From Chlamydiota bacterium (GTDB lineage: Bacteria; Chlamydiota; Chlamydiia; Chlamydiales; Rhabdochlamydiaceae): a DNA stretch of 8,936 bases. Below the pieces are notes generated by a model, which worked only from the letters and a program-made list of their open reading frames with translations, made no database searches and was not told the DNA's origin. The stretch spans positions 1 through 8,936 of the forward strand of contig JAHFTP010000040.1 of assembly GCA_023265495.1 (NCBI GenBank), read 5' to 3'. Each line of letters begins with the position of its first letter. Positions within the stretch are counted from its first letter, which is position 1. A program made the translations under genes and the position numbers. Below are positions 7,076 through 8,936 of the stretch, in pieces.

Positions 7076-7849
7076 ATGACTACACAGCTTACCTACGGAG
7101 AGCGGGCTGCTCTTTGTACAAATGCTACAGCTAGGAAGCTCTTGGAACTTATGGAGACAAAAAAAACGAATTTAGCACTGTCGGCAGATGTAAATAACAG
7201 TGAGTCCCTCCTTGCTCTTATTCAAGAAGTGGGAGAGGAGATTTGCCTTCTTAAAACACATGTGGATATCTTAGACGATTTCTCCTTGGAAACAATTGCC
7301 CGGTGCAAGCAGCTCGCAGAAAAACAGCAGTTTCTTCTTTTTGAAGACAGGAAGTTTGCAGATATCGGAAGTACGGTCAAGCATCAGTATGGGGGAGGTA
7401 TGTATCGTATTGCCGATTGGGCGGATATCACCAATGCGCATATTGTTCCGGGCCCCGGTATTATAGAAGGCTTAAGGGAGGTGGGAGGCGCTAAAAATCG
7501 AGGCTTGCTTCTCCTTGCAGAGATGAGCTCTAAGGGCTCCCTCGCAACGGATATATATACACTAAAAGCGGTAGAGATGGCTCATCTCTATGATGATTTC
7601 GTCATAGGATTTATTTGTCAGGGCAGGCTCACGCAAGACCCTCGATTTATTCACATGACACCCGGTGTGCAAAGGCAAGTAGGTGGGGATCATCTAGGGC
7701 AACAATACCAAATACCATCCTCCGTGATAGCAAAGGGAAGCGATGTGATCATTGTAGGCCGCGGCATCTACGAGGCAAAAAGTTCAAAAGAAGAAGCCAA
7801 AATCTATAGAAAAGAGGGCTGGGAAGCTTATCTTGAGCGTTTCAAATAG
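7076..7849 (+). CDS. pyrF: Orotidine 5'-phosphate decarboxylase, eukaryote (UMPS/URA3)-like
   Basis: Decarboxylates OMP to UMP, the last step of the pathway. At 257 residues it is nearer in length to yeast URA3 (267) than to the ~230-245 of most bacterial PyrF. The catalytic residues match yeast numbering almost exactly: D38 in LSADV, K60 in LLKTHVDI, and D91, K93 and D96 in FEDRKFADIGSTVKHQY. WADITNAH (115-122), LLAEMSSKGSLAT (146-158), HMTPGV (193-198), GDHLGQQY (204-211, phosphate loop) and IIVGRG (225-230) are signatures of the eukaryotic group. Even the N-terminal LTYGERAAL (5-13) resembles the linker-proximal part of animal UMP synthase. The gene starts 2 nt after pyrE and closes the operon; repeats with a possible terminator follow about 140 nt downstream. 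The active site is complete, so function is secure. Confidence 0.97.
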   Translation: MTTQLTYGERAALCTNATARKLLELMETKKTNLALSADVNNSESLLALIQEVGEEICLLKTHVDILDDFSLETIARCKQLAEKQQFLLFEDRKFADIGSTVKHQYGGGMYRIADWADITNAHIVPGPGIIEGLREVGGAKNRGLLLLAEMSSKGSLATDIYTLKAVEMAHLYDDFVIGFICQGRLTQDPRFIHMTPGVQRQVGGDHLGQQYQIPSSVIAKGSDVIIVGRGIYEAKSSKEEAKIYRKEGWEAYLERFK

Positions 7850-7992
7850 CCAATTTTCCACGGAGCGCCTTCCTTCTACAATCATCGACAAAAAGATTTG
7901 CGGATGCATTTGTCGTTATGCCCATTGGTAAACGCGTTTTTGTAGTCGGGGAAAGATGCCTCTCAAGCATTGCTGAGGTTGGCCTTCTTTGG
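7850..7992 (+). other. Intergenic stretch after pyrF, no recognised gene
   Basis: This is the first part of a 353-nt gap between pyrF and the ATPase gene. A + frame is open through it and contains an ATG at 7918 that gives only 30 residues, ending inside the repeat array; there is no clear Shine-Dalgarno site and no family I recognise. The opposite strand is also open. It may be the 3' untranslated region of the operon or the decayed remnant of a gene. Confidence 0.4.
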
Positions 7993-8036
7993 AGTATCCG
8001 CCGGATATAAGGATTTAAACGCGGCGGATACTTTTT
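7993..8036 (+). terminator. Possible intrinsic terminator of the pyr operon
   Basis: An 11-bp perfect stem, AGTATCCGCCG (7993-8003) with CGGCGGATACT (8022-8032), encloses an 18-nt loop and runs into TTTTT (8032-8036). The GC-rich stem base followed by a T run fits a Rho-independent terminator at the end of the pyr transcript. The loop is longer than usual, and the same sequence is part of a repeat array, so termination may be incidental. Confidence 0.45.
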
Positions 8037-8111
8037 GTTATTGATGATTATCCGCCGTTTTTGCAAAATCATGTTCGGCGGATACTTAATGGATATGCTA
8101 CGTATCCGCCG
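7994..8111. repeat. Array of alternating 10-bp inverted repeats with 54-bp period
   Basis: Five copies of a core occur in alternating orientation: GTATCCGCCG at 7994-8003, CGGCGGATAC at 8022-8031, TTATCCGCCG (one mismatch) at 8048-8057, CGGCGGATAC at 8076-8085 and GTATCCGCCG at 8102-8111. Forward copies start exactly 54 nt apart (7994, 8048, 8102) and reverse copies also 54 nt apart (8022, 8076). Spacers alternate between 18 and 16 nt and are not conserved in sequence. Each core can pair with either neighbour, giving mutually exclusive hairpins. The form recalls REP/BIME-type palindromic repeats or a row of operator sites; I do not recognise the family. Confidence 0.9.
8022..8062 (+). terminator. 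Alternative hairpin followed by a T run
   Basis: CGGCGGATA (8022-8030) can pair with TATCCGCCG (8049-8057), and TTTTT (8058-8062) follows directly. This hairpin shares its left arm with the right arm of the terminator-like hairpin at 7993-8036, so the two cannot form together. It could be a backup terminator or one state of a switching structure. Confidence 0.3.
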
Positions 8112-8117
8112 CGGATA
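8103..8117. repeat. Short palindrome at the end of the repeat array
   Basis: TATCCGCCGCGGATA has two 6-bp arms (TATCCG and CGGATA) around CCG. It contains the last core of the array and differs from the earlier units in having its arms almost adjacent, as if the array ended by deletion of an inter-core spacer. Confidence 0.6.
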
Positions 8118-8202
8118 GGGGTTGCAAACTCCGCGCAACAATGCAAACAATATGTATTTATTTGATCCTGAAAAGAGTTGCAAATATTAAGAGAGTGGCT
8201 AA
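8112..8202 (+). other. Leader region of the ATPase gene
   Basis: This is an AT-richer stretch with three TGCAAA copies (8123-8128, 8142-8147 and 8179-8184), two of them within GTTGCAAA. No convincing sigma-70 promoter is visible at a useful distance: TTGATC (8162-8167) and TATTAA (8185-8190) have 17-nt spacing but would start the transcript only a few bases before the ATG. Confidence 0.3.
8191..8195 (+). promoter_or_regulatory. Ribosome binding site of the ATPase gene
   Basis: GAGAG lies 7 nt before the ATG at 8203. An in-frame TAA occupies the codon immediately before that ATG, so no upstream start is possible. Confidence 0.45.
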
Positions 8203-8936
8203 ATGTTAAATAAAAATGTTAATACTGGTGTGGGCGTCAAAGGCAAAATTATAGGAAGATGGAGAGAATTGGAGCTTCTGAAGGAGCTTTTTGAGTCAAG
8301 AAAGTCGGAATTTATTGCGGTCTATGGAAGGCGCAGGGTTGGAAAAACCTATTTGATCAAAAATCTGATAGACTCCTTGCCGGCGGTCTTTTTTCACGTC
8401 ACCGGTATTCAGAAAGGAAGTTTAAAAGACCAGCTCGCTGAATTTGCAAAACAAATTGGCACCACCTTTTATCAAGGCGCATCTCTTATTCCTCGGTCTG
8501 GCTGGATTAATGCTTTTGAGGATCTCACGATTGCGATCAATAAAATTCCCAAAGATCAAAAAGTAGTTCTCTTTTTCGATGAATTTCCTTGGATGGCGAC
8601 CCCTCGTTCGAAGCTTATCATGGCTTTAGAACTGTACTGGAATCGTTATTGGGTATTTGATGATCGTATTAAACTCATCATTTGTGGTTCTTCTACATCA
8701 TGGATTATTGAAAAAATTATTAATAATAAAGGGGGTCTACATAATAGAGTAACTCGGACGATCCATTTACAGCCTTTTTCTCTATACGAAACGGAGAGCT
8801 ATCTAAAGGAATATAAAATCAACCTCAATCGAAGACAAATTCTTGATCTCTATACCGTTTTGGGCGGAGTCCCTCTTTATTGGTCTTCCGTAAGAAAAGG
8901 ATGTTCTGCCCATCAATGTATTGATGAGCTCTGTTT
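8203..8936 (+). CDS. AAA-type ATPase of the DUF234-like family, 3' partial
   Basis: The first 244 codons of a P-loop ATPase run off the window; relatives are usually about 450-480 residues, so roughly half is seen. The Walker A motif GRRRVGKT is at 42-49, preceded by FIAVY. The Walker B motif VVLFFDEFPWM is at 121-131, and a sensor-1-like strand IICGSS at 159-164 is followed by SWIIEKIINNKGGLHNR (166-182). LQPFSLYETESYL and LYTVLGGVPLYW are typical of bacterial and archaeal ATPases of this family, which often carry a C-terminal DUF234 nuclease-like domain; that part would lie beyond the window. The cellular role of the family is unclear; it is common as scattered multicopy genes in eukaryote-associated bacteria, Bacteroidetes and archaea. 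It is separated from the pyr operon by the repeat array and shows no functional link to it. There is no signal peptide or membrane segment in the visible part. Confidence 0.93.
   Translation, partial: MLNKNVNTGVGVKGKIIGRWRELELLKELFESRKSEFIAVYGRRRVGKTYLIKNLIDSLPAVFFHVTGIQKGSLKDQLAEFAKQIGTTFYQGASLIPRSGWINAFEDLTIAINKIPKDQKVVLFFDEFPWMATPRSKLIMALELYWNRYWVFDDRIKLIICGSSTSWIIEKIINNKGGLHNRVTRTIHLQPFSLYETESYLKEYKINLNRRQILDLYTVLGGVPLYWSSVRKGCSAHQCIDELC

Noticed and set aside
7994..8111. CRISPR-like array
   Set aside because: Cores are only 10 bp, alternate in orientation and have 16-18 nt spacers; no cas genes are nearby.
7842..8183. 113-codon open frame on the - strand across the intergenic repeats
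   Set aside because: It starts with TTG, overlaps the end of pyrF, has no recognised domain, and its Pro/Arg-rich repeats are translations of the palindromic cores.
8162..8190. Sigma-70 promoter TTGATC-17 nt-TATTAA for the ATPase gene
   Set aside because: The transcript would start next to or within the ribosome binding site, leaving almost no leader; kept only as a weak possibility.

Overview
The window is a compact pyrimidine operon of bacterial layout that encodes the whole route from carbamoyl phosphate to UMP, followed by a repeat-rich intergenic stretch and the start of an unrelated ATPase gene. All genes are on the + strand. Order: carB (5' end cut off by the window), pyrB, pyrI, pyrC, pyrD, pyrE, pyrF (1-7849), intergenic repeats (7850-8202), and an AAA-type ATPase gene that runs off the right end (8203-8936).

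Within the operon, gene order equals reaction order: carbamoyl phosphate synthase large chain, aspartate carbamoyltransferase catalytic and regulatory chains, dihydroorotase, dihydroorotate dehydrogenase, orotate phosphoribosyltransferase, OMP decarboxylase. Every junction is an overlap (4, 4, 14 or 10 nt) or a gap of 2 or 8 nt, so there is no room for internal promoters or a pyrBI-type attenuator leader, and translational coupling is likely. Only carA and the first part of carB are missing; they probably lie upstream of the window.

The proteins have mixed affinities. CarB, PyrE and PyrF carry motifs typical of eukaryotic enzymes (CAD/CPS1-type synthetase and the two halves of animal UMP synthase). 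PyrB plus PyrI is the enterobacterial-type class B aspartate carbamoyltransferase with a zinc-binding regulatory chain, which eukaryotes lack. PyrD is a long, divergent class 1 enzyme with the catalytic cysteine. This chimeric pathway is the most interesting aspect of the window.

The intergenic region holds five copies of a 10-bp core (GTATCCGCCG or its complement) in strictly alternating orientation with a 54-bp period. Two mutually exclusive hairpins within it are each followed by five T residues, so the array may also end the pyr transcript.

Organism: moderate GC content, Shine-Dalgarno sites and operon structure show a bacterium. The eukaryote-like enzymes suggest a eukaryote-associated lineage; an environmental chlamydia (for example Waddlia- or Parachlamydia-like) is my best guess, but it rests on inference and memory of those genomes, not on a marker gene in this window.
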